Assembly: GCA_903813345.2 (NCBI GenBank)
Contig: CAIIXF020000002.1
Location: 35,408,609 to 35,472,608, forward strand
DNA: 64,000 nt
DNA from: Owenia fusiformis
Lineage: Eukaryota; Annelida; Polychaeta; Sabellida; Oweniidae
Direction: 5' to 3'
Shown piece after piece: positions 21,538 to 32,830 of this stretch (position 1 is the first letter of the stretch; each line of letters begins with the position of its first letter). The notes beneath the pieces are model-generated. The model did no database searches. It was not told where the DNA came from and saw only the letters and a list, made by a program, of their open reading frames with translations. Position numbers and translations under genes: made by a program.

Positions 21538-24500
21538 ATGAGTTTTGAGGTTGAGACATTTTTAGAAGCGCCCTCTTTGGAGGAATTTGATGATTTAAAG
21601 AAAACTGAACTTCTGGCAATTGCAAAACATGTTGGCCTGTCAGTCAAAAGTTCATACAAAAAGGATACAATTAAAAACTTTGTACTTCAATATTTGGTCG
21701 CAGAATCACTTCTGTCTGAGCAGCCAGCCCAGCATGTTGAGCAAGTTGATCCTATTAAGCTGAAAGAACTAGAATTGAGAGAGAAAGAGTTAGAAATTCA
21801 AAAAGAAAGAGAAATTAGAGAATTGAGAGAGAAAGAAATAGAAAAAGAAATTAGAGAGAAAGAATTACAAATGCAAAATGAAAGAGAAATAAGAGAACAA
21901 GAAATTGAATTAAAGAGGCTTGAAATAGAAGCTAAATCCAAAACTGATGAACATGCTACTATGCATCAACATTTTGAAAATAGGTTTGACGCTTCAAAAT
22001 TTCTCAAATTTGTACCTAAATTTCAAGAGAAAAATGTTGATAAATACTTTACACATTTTGAAAAGGTTGCTCAGAGCCTAGACTGGCCTAAATCTGCATG
22101 GCCAGTTATGCTCCAGAGTGTATTCATTGGAAAAGCAAGTGAAATATTTGCCTCTCTCTCAGGAGAAGTATGCTCTGATTATGACCTAGTTAAAAATGCA
22201 ATTCTTAAAGCTTATGAACTAGTACCAGAAGCTTACAGACAAAAATTTAGAAATGCCCACAAACAGAGTGACCAAACCCATGTTGAGTTTGCTCGAGAGC
22301 AAGAGCAGCTTTTTGACAGGTGGCTTGTCTCTAAAGATGTATCTGAAGAGTTTAAAAAGCTCAGAGAGCTTATGCTAATAGAACAATTTAAAAACTGTGT
22401 TCAGTATCACATTAGAACTTACTTAGATGAACACAAGGTAGAAACTTTAAGTCAAGCTGCCACCCTGTCTGATGATTATGCTCTTACTCATAAGGGTAGT
22501 TTTATCAAAGGTAATCCTAACTTTAGAGGTTATCAAGGTAACAAACCTTCATATGATACAAAATCAAATCAGTCCTCATCATCTAATACATCAAACAAAG
22601 CAAAAGACCAGTCTCATTCATCACAGAGTTCTAGCTCAAAATCAGATCAATCAAATTCTTCAGGTCCAAAATCAAATGTCACCTGTAATTATTGTAAAAA
22701 GCCTGGTCATCTTATTTCTGAATGCTATAGGATTAAGAATAGAAGAGAGATGTCTGGTTCTGCTCATTCAAATGGTTGTGCTACTGTTCCCATTTCAAGA
22801 AAGCCCATTGTTTGGGATTCATATACTCATACTGAGAAATCTACTCATAGTGATATTATGGAGGATTATAAGCCTTTCATGTCGGAAGGATCTGTGTCAC
22901 TGTCAAGTGATGATACCAATTCAAAGCCAATTAAGATTCTTAGAGACACGGGTGCATCTCAGACCTTGTTGTTAGAAGGTGTCCTTCCTTTATCTGCGGA
23001 GTCATTTACAGGTACCCATATTTTGATGCAAGGCATTGAATTAGGATTTACTAAAGTTCCCCTCCATCGTATTCATATCACATCAGAGTTAGTCAAAGGG
23101 CCAGTTATTGTTGGTGTTAGGCCACAACTTCCTGTTGAAGGAGTCGCATTGCTTTTAGGCAATGATTTAGCTGGGGGTAAGGTATCATTAGACCCCATTG
23201 TTTCTGATCAGCCTTGTTCTATTGAGGATTCTGTCCAAGAGGACTCTGATATATATCCTGCTTGTGCTGTTACTAGGGCTATGGCTAAAAGGTTAGCTGA
23301 TAGCGGGGATTCGTCTGTGGGAGATGACTTTGATAGTGGGTTTTTAAGCTCCTTGTTTGATGATGAATGTCACTCACCACTTGTTAAAGATGGTCCTTAT
23401 CCTATTTTAAAGGCAAATTCTTCATTGAAACAACCTTCTGTTCAAGCCAAGCAGTCATCTATTGAGGCAAATTCTTCATTGAAAAAGCCAATTGCCAGAG
23501 GTGATTCACCTTCTGAGCAGGATCACTATTTTAATGCGGTTGCGCCCGCTCTTGCTAGTCTTGATGAAGTTTCATCTTCTTCTGCTAGTGTTCATGAGGT
23601 TTCATCCCCTCCTTGTTCTGAGGTTTCATCCTCTATTTCTGATAGTGATTCTTTGAAAAATGATCCTCATTCTAAACACATGTTAATTTATGAACAAGAG
23701 CATGATCCATCACTCATTGATCTTCATAAAAGATGTCTTACTATTGATGAAGCTGACAAGGTCCCTGTTTGTTTCTACAAAAAGGATGGCATATTAATGC
23801 GAAAGTGGAGACCTCCTGAAGCTTCCCCTGAAGATGATTGGGCAATTGTGCATCAAATTATTGTCCCAAAATCATATCATAAGGAAATCTTGAGTCTAGC
23901 TCATGATTCGCCTATGGCAGGTCATTTAGGAGTAACTAAAACATACCATAAAATACTCAACCATTTCTATTGGCCCAAATTAAAACAAGATGTCCAAGAG
24001 TATTGTAGGTCTTGTCATACATGTCAAATGGTAGGGAAACCTAACCAGAAAATTCCAACTGCTCCTTTACACCCTATACCTGCATTTGACGAACCATTTA
24101 GTAAGGTTCTCATTGACTGTGTTGGTCCATTACCAAAAACAAAATCTGGTAATCAATATTTACTCACTATTCTTTGTATGGCCACACGGTTTCCAGAAGC
24201 GATTCCACTTAGAAATATCAAAGCCAAAAACATAGTGAAATCACTCATCAAATTTTTCACCTTAGTTGGACTGCCAAAAGATCTCCAGTCTGATCAGGGC
24301 TCAAATTTCATGTCAGGCTTATTCCAACAAGTCATGGATACCTTGGGTATCAAACAGTGTAAGTCAAGTGCCTATCACCCAGAGTCTCAAGGAGCTCTAG
24401 AGCGTTACCATCAGACGCTTAAGACCATGATCAGAGCTTTCTGTTTTGAATATGAGAAAGACTGGGATGAGGGCATACCCTTGCTTCTGTTTGCTACCAG

Positions 24501-26481
24501 AGAGGCTAAGCAAGAATCATTAGGGTTCAGTCCATTTGAGCTAGTATTTGGTCATTCTGTGCGTGGTCCACTTAAATTGCTCAAAGAAAAGTGGCTGTCA
24601 GAAACTGAAAAGTTTAATTTATTGAACTATGTCACTGGGTTTAAAGAGCGCCTATCAAAGGCTTGTGAAATAGCCAAAGAAAATTTGCTAAATAGCCAAG
24701 ATAAAATGAAAACTTGGTATGACAGAAAAGTCAAAGAAAGATCTTTCCAGCCAGGTGACAAAGTTCTTATATTGCTGCCACTTCAGACAAATCCATTACA
24801 GGCAAAATTCTATGGTCCTTATGTAGTGGATTCCAAGGTCAATGACCTCAATTATATTGTCAAAACTCCAGATAGGCGCAAAGAAACACAACTGTGTCAC
24901 ATCAATATGATGAAAAGGTACTTTGAGCCAGACAAAGAGCCTGGCTCAGTTAAACCTGTAGTCACTTTGGCACCTGCCCTTGTAAAAGAAACTGATCTAC
25001 AAGATTCAGATGATATCACTTATACTGATTTAGACTATGAAGATATCAAAGGTTTGTCTAGGTTAAAGAACTCTGAAGTATTATCAAATCTAGATCATAA
25101 ATTGCACCATGTGACAAATGATCAAAAACAGCAAGTCACAGAATTAATTCATGAGTTCACTGATATCTTCTCTGATGTACCGACTAAGACATCTATAGCT
25201 TATCATGATGTTGAAGTCCAAGATGTGACCCCTATTAAGCAACATGCTTATAGAGTTAATCCATCAAAATCTGAAGATTTGAGAGCTGAGGTCAATTATA
25301 TGTTAGAAAATGACATAATTGAAAAAAGCAATAGCCCATGGAGTTCACCTGCTTTCATTGTTCCAAAATCAAACGGTGGACGTAGGCTAGTAGTTAATTA
25401 TATCAAGGTGAATCGAGTAACAAAGACCGATTCTTATCCAATACCACGAATTGACGACTGTATTGACAAAATTGGAACTGCTAAATATGTCAGTAAATTT
25501 GATCTCCTCAAAGGATTCCTAGGGGTTCCATTAACTGAAAGAGCAAAACAGGTATCTGCCTTTGTTACTCCTGATGGTTTGTACCAATTTAAAGTTATGC
25601 CATTTGGTATGAAAAATGCACCTGCCACATTTCAAAGAATGATGAATGGCTTATTAGCAGATCTTGAAAACACTGGTGTCTACATCGATGATGTAATTGT
25701 CTATTCTGACACTTTTGATGAACACATGTGTTTGCTGCGTAAGTTGTTTGAAAGAATCTCTTTAGCCAATTTAACCATCAATTTGGCTAAAAGTGAATTT
25801 TGTAAAGCCACAGTTGAATATCTGGGCCATGTGGTAGGTCAAGGACAGGTCAAACCAGTGAGTGCCAAAGTGGAATCAATTACACAACTCCCAGCTCCTA
25901 CTAACAAGAAAGAATTAATGAGAAGTCTTGGAATGGCTGGCTTTTATAGGAAGTTTTGTCCAAATTTTTCTTCAATTGCTCTTCCATTGACCAATTTACT
26001 TGGGAAAAACATCAAATATATGTGGTCTGAGCAATGTCATACAGCCTTTGATAAAATCAAGGCCATACTAAGTGAAGAACCAGTGCTTGTTGCACCTGAT
26101 TTTAGCAAGCCATTCAAGATTCAAGTAGATGCTTCTGATGTAGGAATGGGAGCTGTCCTATTACAAGAAAGGGATGGTATTGATCATCCAGTGTGTTATT
26201 ATTCAAAGAAATTTGATAAACATCAGAAAAACTACTCCACCATAGAAAAGGAATGTCTAGCATTACTTCTGTCATTACAACATTTTGAAGTATATGTTAG
26301 TGCACCAGTTCATGCAGTTACTGTATTTACTGATCACAATCCGCTGACATTCCTTCATAGAATGAAGAACAAGAATCGTAGATTGTTGAGGTGGAGTCTG
26401 TTATTGTCAGAGTACAATCTTGACATAAGACACATCAAAGGCAAGGATAATTTAATTGCTGACACTCTTTCAAGAGTGTAA
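21538..26481 (+). CDS. Gag-Pol polyprotein, Gypsy element with integrase before RT
   Basis: A single 1647-residue ORF with no frameshift between gag and pol. In order: a helical N-terminus (about 1-55); a long charged coiled coil (about 70-140, REKE-type repeats); a Gag region (about 145-320); a zinc knuckle CNYCKKPGHLISEC (383-396); a protease DTGAS motif (Asp 470); a Ser-rich linker (about 600-720). Integrase follows with its HHCC finger (His 789, His 796, Cys 826, Cys 829), then catalytic Asp 860, Asp 919 and Glu 955 (D-35-E spacing) and a GPY motif (1093-1095). Reverse transcriptase is next, with Asp 1322 and YIDD 1382-1385. RNase H closes the ORF, with Asp 1531, an EKEC motif and FTDHNPL (Asp 1599). 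All catalytic residues I looked for are present. The protein would package RNA, copy it in cytoplasmic particles and integrate the cDNA in the nucleus. No envelope gene follows. Confidence 0.97.
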   Translation: MSFEVETFLEAPSLEEFDDLKKTELLAIAKHVGLSVKSSYKKDTIKNFVLQYLVAESLLSEQPAQHVEQVDPIKLKELELREKELEIQKEREIRELREKEIEKEIREKELQMQNEREIREQEIELKRLEIEAKSKTDEHATMHQHFENRFDASKFLKFVPKFQEKNVDKYFTHFEKVAQSLDWPKSAWPVMLQSVFIGKASEIFASLSGEVCSDYDLVKNAILKAYELVPEAYRQKFRNAHKQSDQTHVEFAREQEQLFDRWLVSKDVSEEFKKLRELMLIEQFKNCVQYHIRTYLDEHKVETLSQAATLSDDYALTHKGSFIKGNPNFRGYQGNKPSYDTKSNQSSSSNTSNKAKDQSHSSQSSSSKSDQSNSSGPKSNVTCNYCKKPGHLISECYRIKNRREMSGSAHSNGCATVPISRKPIVWDSYTHTEKSTHSDIMEDYKPFMSEGSVSLSSDDTNSKPIKILRDTGASQTLLLEGVLPLSAESFTGTHILMQGIELGFTKVPLHRIHITSELVKGPVIVGVRPQLPVEGVALLLGNDLAGGKVSLDPIVSDQPCSIEDSVQEDSDIYPACAVTRAMAKRLADSGDSSVGDDFDSGFLSSLFDDECHSPLVKDGPYPILKANSSLKQPSVQAKQSSIEANSSLKKPIARGDSPSEQDHYFNAVAPALASLDEVSSSSASVHEVSSPPCSEVSSSISDSDSLKNDPHSKHMLIYEQEHDPSLIDLHKRCLTIDEADKVPVCFYKKDGILMRKWRPPEASPEDDWAIVHQIIVPKSYHKEILSLAHDSPMAGHLGVTKTYHKILNHFYWPKLKQDVQEYCRSCHTCQMVGKPNQKIPTAPLHPIPAFDEPFSKVLIDCVGPLPKTKSGNQYLLTILCMATRFPEAIPLRNIKAKNIVKSLIKFFTLVGLPKDLQSDQGSNFMSGLFQQVMDTLGIKQCKSSAYHPESQGALERYHQTLKTMIRAFCFEYEKDWDEGIPLLLFATREAKQESLGFSPFELVFGHSVRGPLKLLKEKWLSETEKFNLLNYVTGFKERLSKACEIAKENLLNSQDKMKTWYDRKVKERSFQPGDKVLILLPLQTNPLQAKFYGPYVVDSKVNDLNYIVKTPDRRKETQLCHINMMKRYFEPDKEPGSVKPVVTLAPALVKETDLQDSDDITYTDLDYEDIKGLSRLKNSEVLSNLDHKLHHVTNDQKQQVTELIHEFTDIFSDVPTKTSIAYHDVEVQDVTPIKQHAYRVNPSKSEDLRAEVNYMLENDIIEKSNSPWSSPAFIVPKSNGGRRLVVNYIKVNRVTKTDSYPIPRIDDCIDKIGTAKYVSKFDLLKGFLGVPLTERAKQVSAFVTPDGLYQFKVMPFGMKNAPATFQRMMNGLLADLENTGVYIDDVIVYSDTFDEHMCLLRKLFERISLANLTINLAKSEFCKATVEYLGHVVGQGQVKPVSAKVESITQLPAPTNKKELMRSLGMAGFYRKFCPNFSSIALPLTNLLGKNIKYMWSEQCHTAFDKIKAILSEEPVLVAPDFSKPFKIQVDASDVGMGAVLLQERDGIDHPVCYYSKKFDKHQKNYSTIEKECLALLLSLQHFEVYVSAPVHAVTVFTDHNPLTFLHRMKNKNRRLLRWSLLLSEYNLDIRHIKGKDNLIADTLSRV

Positions 26482-26756
26482 TGTCTCTATTTTTAAGAGG
26501 CTATTTGATTTATACTGCATTTGCCTAAGGCTTTTTATTGATATAATAAAAAGATTGTACTTAGAGTGTGATTTGATAATATTATTGTAATATGTTTTTT
26601 GGGTTTTACTCAGTCTGTAACTATATAAATATTATTGTATTTGACTATTGTAAACAAATGTTATGTAAGTCTCAACCTCATTTTTAAAAAAATGTAACCC
26701 TCGCTACACCAGATATTATTGTAAAAGTTTTTCATTGTATTCAAAACTTTTCTTTT

Positions 26757-26767
26757 AAGGAGGGAGG
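26757..26767 (+). promoter_or_regulatory. polypurine tract
   Basis: AAGGAGGGAGG directly before the 3' LTR; plus-strand DNA primer site by position. Confidence 0.85.
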
Positions 26768-27578
26768 TGTTACAGTATTATATTCAATTATATTCACATT
26801 AAGTTTAGTTTATCAATATGCATATACTGTAACTGATCTTCATTAGAGATCTTAGGTCAAGTCAAGGTCACAATGACATTATATCTTGTAAACATAACTG
26901 AACTGAATGACTCATTAACTCTTGGCCTTCTAGAAAGTACTGGAACTGTAATCATTTAATCAAGATTGAATCATGTGACTTAAGATGTCCAATCAGTGTT
27001 ATTTTCTAGAAATCGTAACTTCTTGAAACATCTGGACTATGCCTTTGCACTATATAATGAGAGAGCTGATTTGGGCTGTCAGCAGAATTTCAAAGTTTAT
27101 CAAAAGGACATCTTCTTAGCGGAATATTATAGACACCTACTGTGGGAACATTTATAACACTACAAATATACAACCTGAGGACTTTATATGGACATATATT
27201 ATAACACACACTATATACGGATTATCATATACATTCGTGGATTATCATAAACATTTGTGGATTATCATCAAACATTTGTGGATTATCATCAAACATTATT
27301 GGATACGAACATTATAGGATTACAACAAACATTATTGGATTATTACAAACATTGGAGAACTATTAACGATTATTGAAACATTTCGTGATCTGGAACATTC
27401 CCAAGGATCGTCAACGACATTTTTCGACATCAAGAATAAGCCGTATCGTTGATTGGACATCACTTAAGTATTAAACCTCCTTTATATAATTGTTATATTA
27501 TTTAGTTTTCAAAATATAAATATATTGTTATCATATTTTAATTGCTGTTTTTACTTTCTGTTATTTTCGTACGTAACA
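26768..27578 (+). repeat. 3' LTR of the Gypsy element
   Basis: 811 bp, same length and, as far as I can read, same sequence as the 5' LTR. The TATA-type box is at 27051-27057. Followed by the ATAG duplication. Confidence 0.95.
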
Positions 27579-27699
27579 ATAGTGATATACATGTGTGAAA
27601 TTTTTAAGTGGCATTCTAGGTTGAAAAACTTTCGAGAGTGTTATTTTATTGTTTAGATGACGAAAACTTCAATAAAAAACAATATAAACACGGATTATT

Positions 27700-27965
27700 A
27701 ACACAAAGGCTCTCTAGCCAAAACACTATGTTCACAGCTAAATAGCCTTAAATTTTAAGGCTCTTTAGCATTTTGGCTAAAGAGCCTTAAATTTTAAGGT
27801 ACTCCAGACACTTCGTATTTTAAAAGAAGACAATGTAATGATACTTTCCTGAAAAAAGCAAGGAAATTGACACATGGCTTCATACTTTATTTTGTACCAG
27901 AAAATAACATGTCCAGGTATAGCAATTTTTTACCAAAATGTTACTTTCCAGCTGTACCTTAACAT
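27700..27965. repeat. inverted copy of sequences at 17.8 and 19.0-19.3 kb
   Basis: Contains gccttaaattttaaggct palindromes (27708-27800). Next come the reverse complements of ggaaagtatcattacactat-type sequence (19060s) and of ggaaagtaacattttggta (17806-17824). The block is a rearranged inverted version of the left flank of the Gypsy element. Confidence 0.65.
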
Positions 27966-29102
27966 TTAAAAATAGATCTATGGTTTACAACTCATTTTAC
28001 CTGGGGAGACTGTCAGGCTACCGCGTTGACATCACCCCTCTCTACTAGTAGTGCAGGCTTGTTGCTGTGCACTGGGGACCCTTTACATTAAAACATAGAT
28101 CTATATTAAAAACACACCTATTTAATTGCAGTTATTGACATAGGCATAGTATGATGATTTAAAACTACTTAGACTGTCACAGTCTAAGATGTCACCAGGT
28201 AGAGTGTTCCATTTAGCTATTGTCCTAGGGAAATAGCTAAATTTGTATGCATCCGTTCTAGTTGATGGTTGTATGAACTTAGAAGGATGATACAACCTAG
28301 TGTTTGTATTGATCTGTTGGCGGAAGTATGGAGGCACGTCGATGGCTGCTAGGTTCTGCTTTCCTTTGTAGAAAAGGAAAACTCTAGCAGCCTCTCGACG
28401 CTTCTTCAGTGGCTCCCACTGTAGGTCTTGAAGAGCTTTGGTGACGCAGCCTGGTTCCCTTGAGTGACATTTGGTTACAAACCTGGCTGCTCTTCTCTGT
28501 ACCTGTTCCAACATATCAATATCTTTTTGTCGGTATGGATCCCATGCCGAGCTGGCATACTCTAAATTAGGCCGGACTAGTGACTTATACGCCTGAGCCT
28601 TCACTTTTTCAGGGCATTGATGGAGGTTGCACCTGAGAAATCCAAGCACCTTATTGGCTTTGGATACAATAGTTTGAATATGTGTAGTCCAGCGTAAGTT
28701 ATTTGTGATGTCAATTCCTAGGTATGGGATGTGTGTTACCGACTTAAGGTTTTCCCCTAGCATGGTGTAATTGTGCATGATAGGGGATTTACCTTTGTGA
28801 ATATTTAGCACATAGCATTTTGATGGATGGAATTTCATTTGCCATGTTGATGCCCAGGAGACCAGTTTATCAAGATTCTCCTGTAGTGTTAATGCATCTT
28901 GCTTGCTTTCGACTGTCATGAATAAAAGGCTGTCGTCGGCAAAAAGCTTAAGACTGGCTGAGGATGATAGGTTATTGCCCATATCATTAATATAAACAAG
29001 GAAACAGAGTGGTCCAAGAACTGTTCCCTGAGGAACTCCTGATTTTACTGGAGTTTTTGAACTTGATTCACCATCGAGCACTGCCTGTTGTGATCTTCCC
29101 AT
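27966..29102 (-). pseudogene. 5'-truncated LINE, RT C-terminal half (copy A)
   Basis: An open 326-residue frame (29102-28122) begins inside the reverse transcriptase at GRSQQAVLDGESS. It carries SGVPQGTVLGPLCFLVYIND (motif B), FADDSLLF (motif C active site), and the C-terminal signature NLEYASSAWDPYRQKDIDML and AKWNTLP. The first catalytic Asp and the endonuclease domain are missing. This is a 5'-truncated, non-autonomous insertion of a Jockey/CR1-type LINE. About 150 bp of 3' untranslated sequence follows to about 27966. The frame has no stop, so the insertion is young or conserved by chance. Copy B is at 30200-32240. Confidence 0.85.
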
Positions 29103-30100
29103 TTTCTATCACAATTTCCAGAACATGGTGATTTGAGACTTCATACTTTCCAATAATGTCTAGATACACATCCCTTAAGTTTTGTATATTTTACATTTTG
29201 TATACTCTCATCCACTGATGTATAGCCTTCTGAAAATTCACTTCTTTTTACATGGGAAATTCTCACTTCGGCAAATCCAGGTGTTATTTATTTATGGTGA
29301 GGACTGTAGCTACTGAGCTGACAGAAGTCAGCTCTCAAACTTTCAAATGGAATCGATAGAGAAAAATTGTGAGCCCTCTTTAAACGGGGTAACATATTTT
29401 CTATGACTATTCTCATACCAGGAAGTGGAAAATCCAATCATTGCCATAGTTTTGGGTCCATTGCCATACCAAATGTCAAAAAGGTACCCCACGTGAGCTG
29501 AGGATCTTTGTCAAGGTCTGTAGCAGTAGACTGATTCATTAAAGACAAGACTCGATTTGGAGGAAGAAGTTCATCAGTGTACTGGGCTAATATTTTTTAT
29601 GAAAAATATAGAAATATCACCCAAATTAAATTATGGTTATTCAAAAGAGGACATTTAAATCTACAATATGTAAAAATATCAAAATTGTCCAAAGCAGGCG
29701 TAACATGCAGTTAGACTGATGAACTTCATTCTCCAATATGAGACTAGTCTTTTACAAATTAATAGAATCATGGGGAGTAAGAAAATAGAACAAGGGCACT
29801 CAGATCCAATTTCATTCTCAATCCAGTAAACACTTGTGGGATGATGAAAAAAGTAAGTGTAGATGTTGAGATAATTTGTAGATGTCTGAGATACCATGTT
29901 CTTGTTATATCTATTTCATGATAAAAAGTTTTAAACTGCCCTTTCCACCTGGTGAAATTGGGGGAGTCGATTGCTTTGATCTGCTTAAATATGAAAACAA
30001 GTACCCTTTGCATTCGTTTGACTTCACTTCTTAAAAGAGAGCTTCGTCTTCGTCTTCGTCTGTAGTTTAACTAGACTCTGCACGCAGGGTAGAAAACAAG
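29103..30100. other. intergenic sequence, no gene recognised
   Basis: AT-rich. Short open frames on the minus strand near 29.7-30.0 kb lack any family resemblance. A cttcgtcttcgtcttcgtc run lies at 30042-30060. Confidence 0.4.
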
Positions 30101-30411
30101 GCAAGGTCTATGTCCAAGTCAATAATCTGCAAAAGGCTAATAAGCCCATATTAAACAGATATATAATTTAACAGTGATAGAATTTGAATAGAATATAATT
30201 TAAAACCTACACTAAAAATAGATCTATGGTTTACAACTCATTTAAAATTGAAAGGAACCTTCTTGGTTGGCCCATGAAGCCCCCTAGGAAGTCCCTTTAT
30301 GTTGAGATACCCTGGGACGACTGTCAGGCTACCGCGTTATCGCCCCTCTTTACCAGTAGTGCAGGTTTGTTGCTGTGCACTGGGGACCATTTACATTAAA
30401 ACATGGACGTA

Positions 30412-30992
30412 CAGGGTTCTCACCAGGAAATTTTTAGAACCCAGAAAAATTCAACATTCGCGCCATTCCTCCATTCATGTGGAATAAATATTCAAATTCA
30501 AATTTCCGACTAAACACATTCCTAGATGAAGCTACAAGTAGTGGCAGTTTTGTTTTTTAGTTTCCCTCCCTAAGATTTAATTTTTTATTATATAAATCTG
30601 CATGATAAAATGGGAATTGCAAATATTATTGAAGGGAGTATGTTTAATGGAATCAATTACAAGTATTTTTCTCATTAGATGTCTCCCTTCATACCACATG
30701 AAGGAAACAACTTCAAAAATTTTCTTAATAATACGGTGATTTCAATGGAAAATCAATTATTTTAGAAAATTAGAATCTGAATAGTAAGTAAAACACTTTA
30801 TCTTTTGTTTTGACTTTTTGTTTTGAGAAGTTGTAGCTCAAAAGCTAAGGTGAAATAGGATGAAAAGTGGCAAAGAAAAATATTTTAAAAAGAATTTGAT
30901 CCCGGCAGCATTTATTCTTAGCACCAGAGACTGGCACTAACATGATAGAGTCCGGCGGCCCGCCAGACTCTAAAAGCCTAGCGAGATCACTG
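30412..30992. mobile_element. 581-bp inverted-repeat element, CAGGGTTCTCAC family, copy 2
   Basis: Left end CAGGGTTCTCACCAGG; the right end is a decayed complement (CCTAGCGAGATCACTG). A 5-bp duplication ACGTA lies at 30407-30411 and 30993-30997. LINE copy A supplies the uninterrupted sequence around the site. The internal gtccggcggcccgccagac hairpin resembles the tccggagattctccgga hairpin of copy 1 (8115-8447). No ORF. Confidence 0.75.
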
Positions 30993-31260
30993 ACGTATAA
31001 TGAGTTGAGTGCTGTGGGTAAAAATAGATCTATACTGAAAAACACACCTTTTAATTGCAGTTATTGACATTGACATATACGAGTATGTATGATGCTTTAA
31101 ACTATTACTTAGACTGTCACAGTCTTAGGGATGTCACCAGGTAGAGTGTTCCATTTAGCTATTGTCCTAGGGAAATATCTAAATTTGTATGCATCCATTC
31201 TTAACAACACTTTTTTAATCTTGGAATCGAGCAATAGCCAAGAATGACAATGCATGCCAA

Positions 31261-31965
31261 TTTTCTATAAATGCCACTTGTCTGGCATGTATTGTTGCAA
31301 TTTCAGGAATCATAATACATTTTCTATAAATGCAACTTGTCTGGCATGTATTGTTGCAATTTCAGGAATCATAATACATTTTCTCTAAATGCAACTTGTC
31401 TTGCATGTATTGTTGTAATTTCAGGAATCATAATACATTTTCTATAAATGCAACTTGTCTGGCATGTATTGTTGCAATTTTAGGAATCATAATACATTTT
31501 CTATAAATGCCACTTGTCTGGCATGTATTGTTGCAATTTTAGGAATCATAATACATTTTTATAAATGCCACTTGTCTGGCATGTATTGTTGCAATTTCAG
31601 GAAACATAATATATTTTCTATAAATGCAACTTGTCTGGCATGTATTGTTGCAATTTCAGGAATCATAATACATTTTCTATAAATGCCACTTGTCTGGCAT
31701 GTATTGTTGCAATTTCAGGAAACATAATATATTTTCTATAAATGCAACTTGTCTGGCATGTATTGTTGCAATTTCAGGAATCATAATACATTTTCTATAA
31801 ATGCAACTTGTCTGGCATGTATTGTTGCAATTTCAGGAATCATAATACATTTTCTATAAATGCCACTTGTCTGGCATGTATTGTTGCAATTTCAGGAAAC
31901 ATAATATATTTTCTATAAATGCCACTTGTCTGGCACGTATTGTTGCAATTTTAGGAATCATAATT
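31261..31965. repeat. 59-bp tandem array, about 12 copies, inside LINE copy B
   Basis: The unit reads tttctataaatgc(c/a)acttg tctggcatgtattgttgcaa tttcaggaatcataatacat, 59 bp, with few substitutions. With its flanks (31201-31260, 31966-32029) it interrupts the LINE between gcatccattct and ctagttgatgg. It may be the core of a small mobile element. Confidence 0.9.
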
Positions 31966-32383
31966 GTATCATGGCAGAGAGCATACATATATAATAAGCA
32001 GTTGGCCAGTGGCCAGATTCTGACTAGTTGATGGTTGTATAAACTTAGAAGGATGATACAACCTAGTGTTGGTATTGATATGTTGGCTGAAGTATGGAAG
32101 GACCTCAATGGCTGCTAGGTTCTGCTTTCCTTTGTAAAAAAGGAAAACTCTAGCAGCCTATCTACACTCCTTCAGTGTCTCCCACTGTGGGTCTTGACGC
32201 AGCCTAGTTCCCTAGAGTGACATTTGGTTACAAAATGAATTTTCAAACTGCCAAACTTCTTGTCTTGTGATCTTTAACAATCATACAGTTGCATCGTATT
32301 GAGATACTTTATTTATAGACTGCTCATTTGTCTTATAAAGCTCGGTCCAAACATATAAACATGTTTTATATTTATTTTTGTAG

Positions 32384-32509
32384 GATTGTCCAGAGGATAA
32401 GGTAACATGGCAGACAAGTTGACAAGAATAGCAATTGTCAACAATGACAGGTGCAAGCCTAAAAGATGTCGTCAGGAATGTAAGAGGTCATGTCCTGTCG
32501 TCAGGATGG
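32384..32509 (+). CDS. ABCE1: ABCE1 (RLI1), first coding exon
   Basis: ABCE1 is the essential Fe-S ATPase that splits ribosomes after termination and takes part in initiation, in the cytoplasm. The ATG is at 32407. It is preceded by a 23-base 5' leader and an acceptor (TTTTTGTAG at 32375-32383), so at least one untranslated exon lies upstream. The peptide [20 protein letters not shown] continues [15 protein letters not shown] and is nearly identical to the conserved N-terminus. Its cysteines (CxxxxCxxxCxxxCP) bind the first 4Fe-4S cluster. The donor is ATGG|GTAAGT, phase 1. It splices to 58499 to give GKLCIEV, which keeps the frame. Assignment is by recognition of this highly conserved protein. 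Confidence 0.95.
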
Positions 32510-32830
32510 GTAAGTTAACTATTGAACAAACCATCCACTTCTTTCTTACAATCTTACATGTTGAGACAATATGCCTAATGTATAAGCCAAAGTCAAATGA
32601 GATGGTGAAGAAAATAATGTTATTGATTATGATACTGAATTTTGATAGTTTCATCGTAAAACACTTGACTTTGAAGTGATATTTTCTGTGAACAAGGACA
32701 TAAACACAAGCAAATTACGTCGGGCCCCGTTCAAGCTCGTATGAGCCTCGAGAATTATGAGTCATTACGGGCAAAAAGGAGCACAATCCTCGTACGGAGC
32801 TTGTTTTTTAGGCCTGTATGATGCTAGTTA

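Larger units (their letters stand above)
20615..27578 (+). mobile_element. complete Gypsy-type LTR retrotransposon with PR-INT-RT-RH order (Gmr1-like)
   Basis: Two 811-bp LTRs, TGTTAC...GTAACA, flank one long gag-pol ORF. The target-site duplication is ATAG (20611-20614 and 27579-27582). An 18-base primer-binding site for tRNA-Pro follows the 5' LTR, and a purine tract precedes the 3' LTR. Integrase lies before reverse transcriptase, the order of Copia elements, although the RT, RNase H and integrase sequences are Gypsy-like. That combination is known for the Gmr1-type group first described in cod and other deuterostomes. The LTRs look identical on reading and the ORF has no break, so the insertion is probably young. 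Confidence 0.95.
30200..32240 (-). pseudogene. LINE copy B, decayed and split by two insertions
   Basis: The same LINE 3' region as at 28 kb, in three pieces: 3' UTR at 30200-30411, next piece at 30998-31200, last piece at 32030-32240 (reading toward the RT C-terminus). The first gap is a 581-bp MITE (30412-30992). The second is a 59-bp tandem array with flanks (31201-32029). The coding frame has many breaks. Confidence 0.75.

Noticed and set aside
22472-22975. Second gene overlapping gag in another frame
   Set aside because: Shadow of the gag-pol frame with no family resemblance.
20615-27578. Endogenous retrovirus with envelope
   Set aside because: Retroviral-type primer site, but nothing lies between the RNase H stop and the polypurine tract that could be an envelope gene.
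28122-29102. Autonomous reverse transcriptase gene
   Set aside because: Starts inside the RT domain, lacking endonuclease and the first catalytic Asp; a 5'-truncated LINE.
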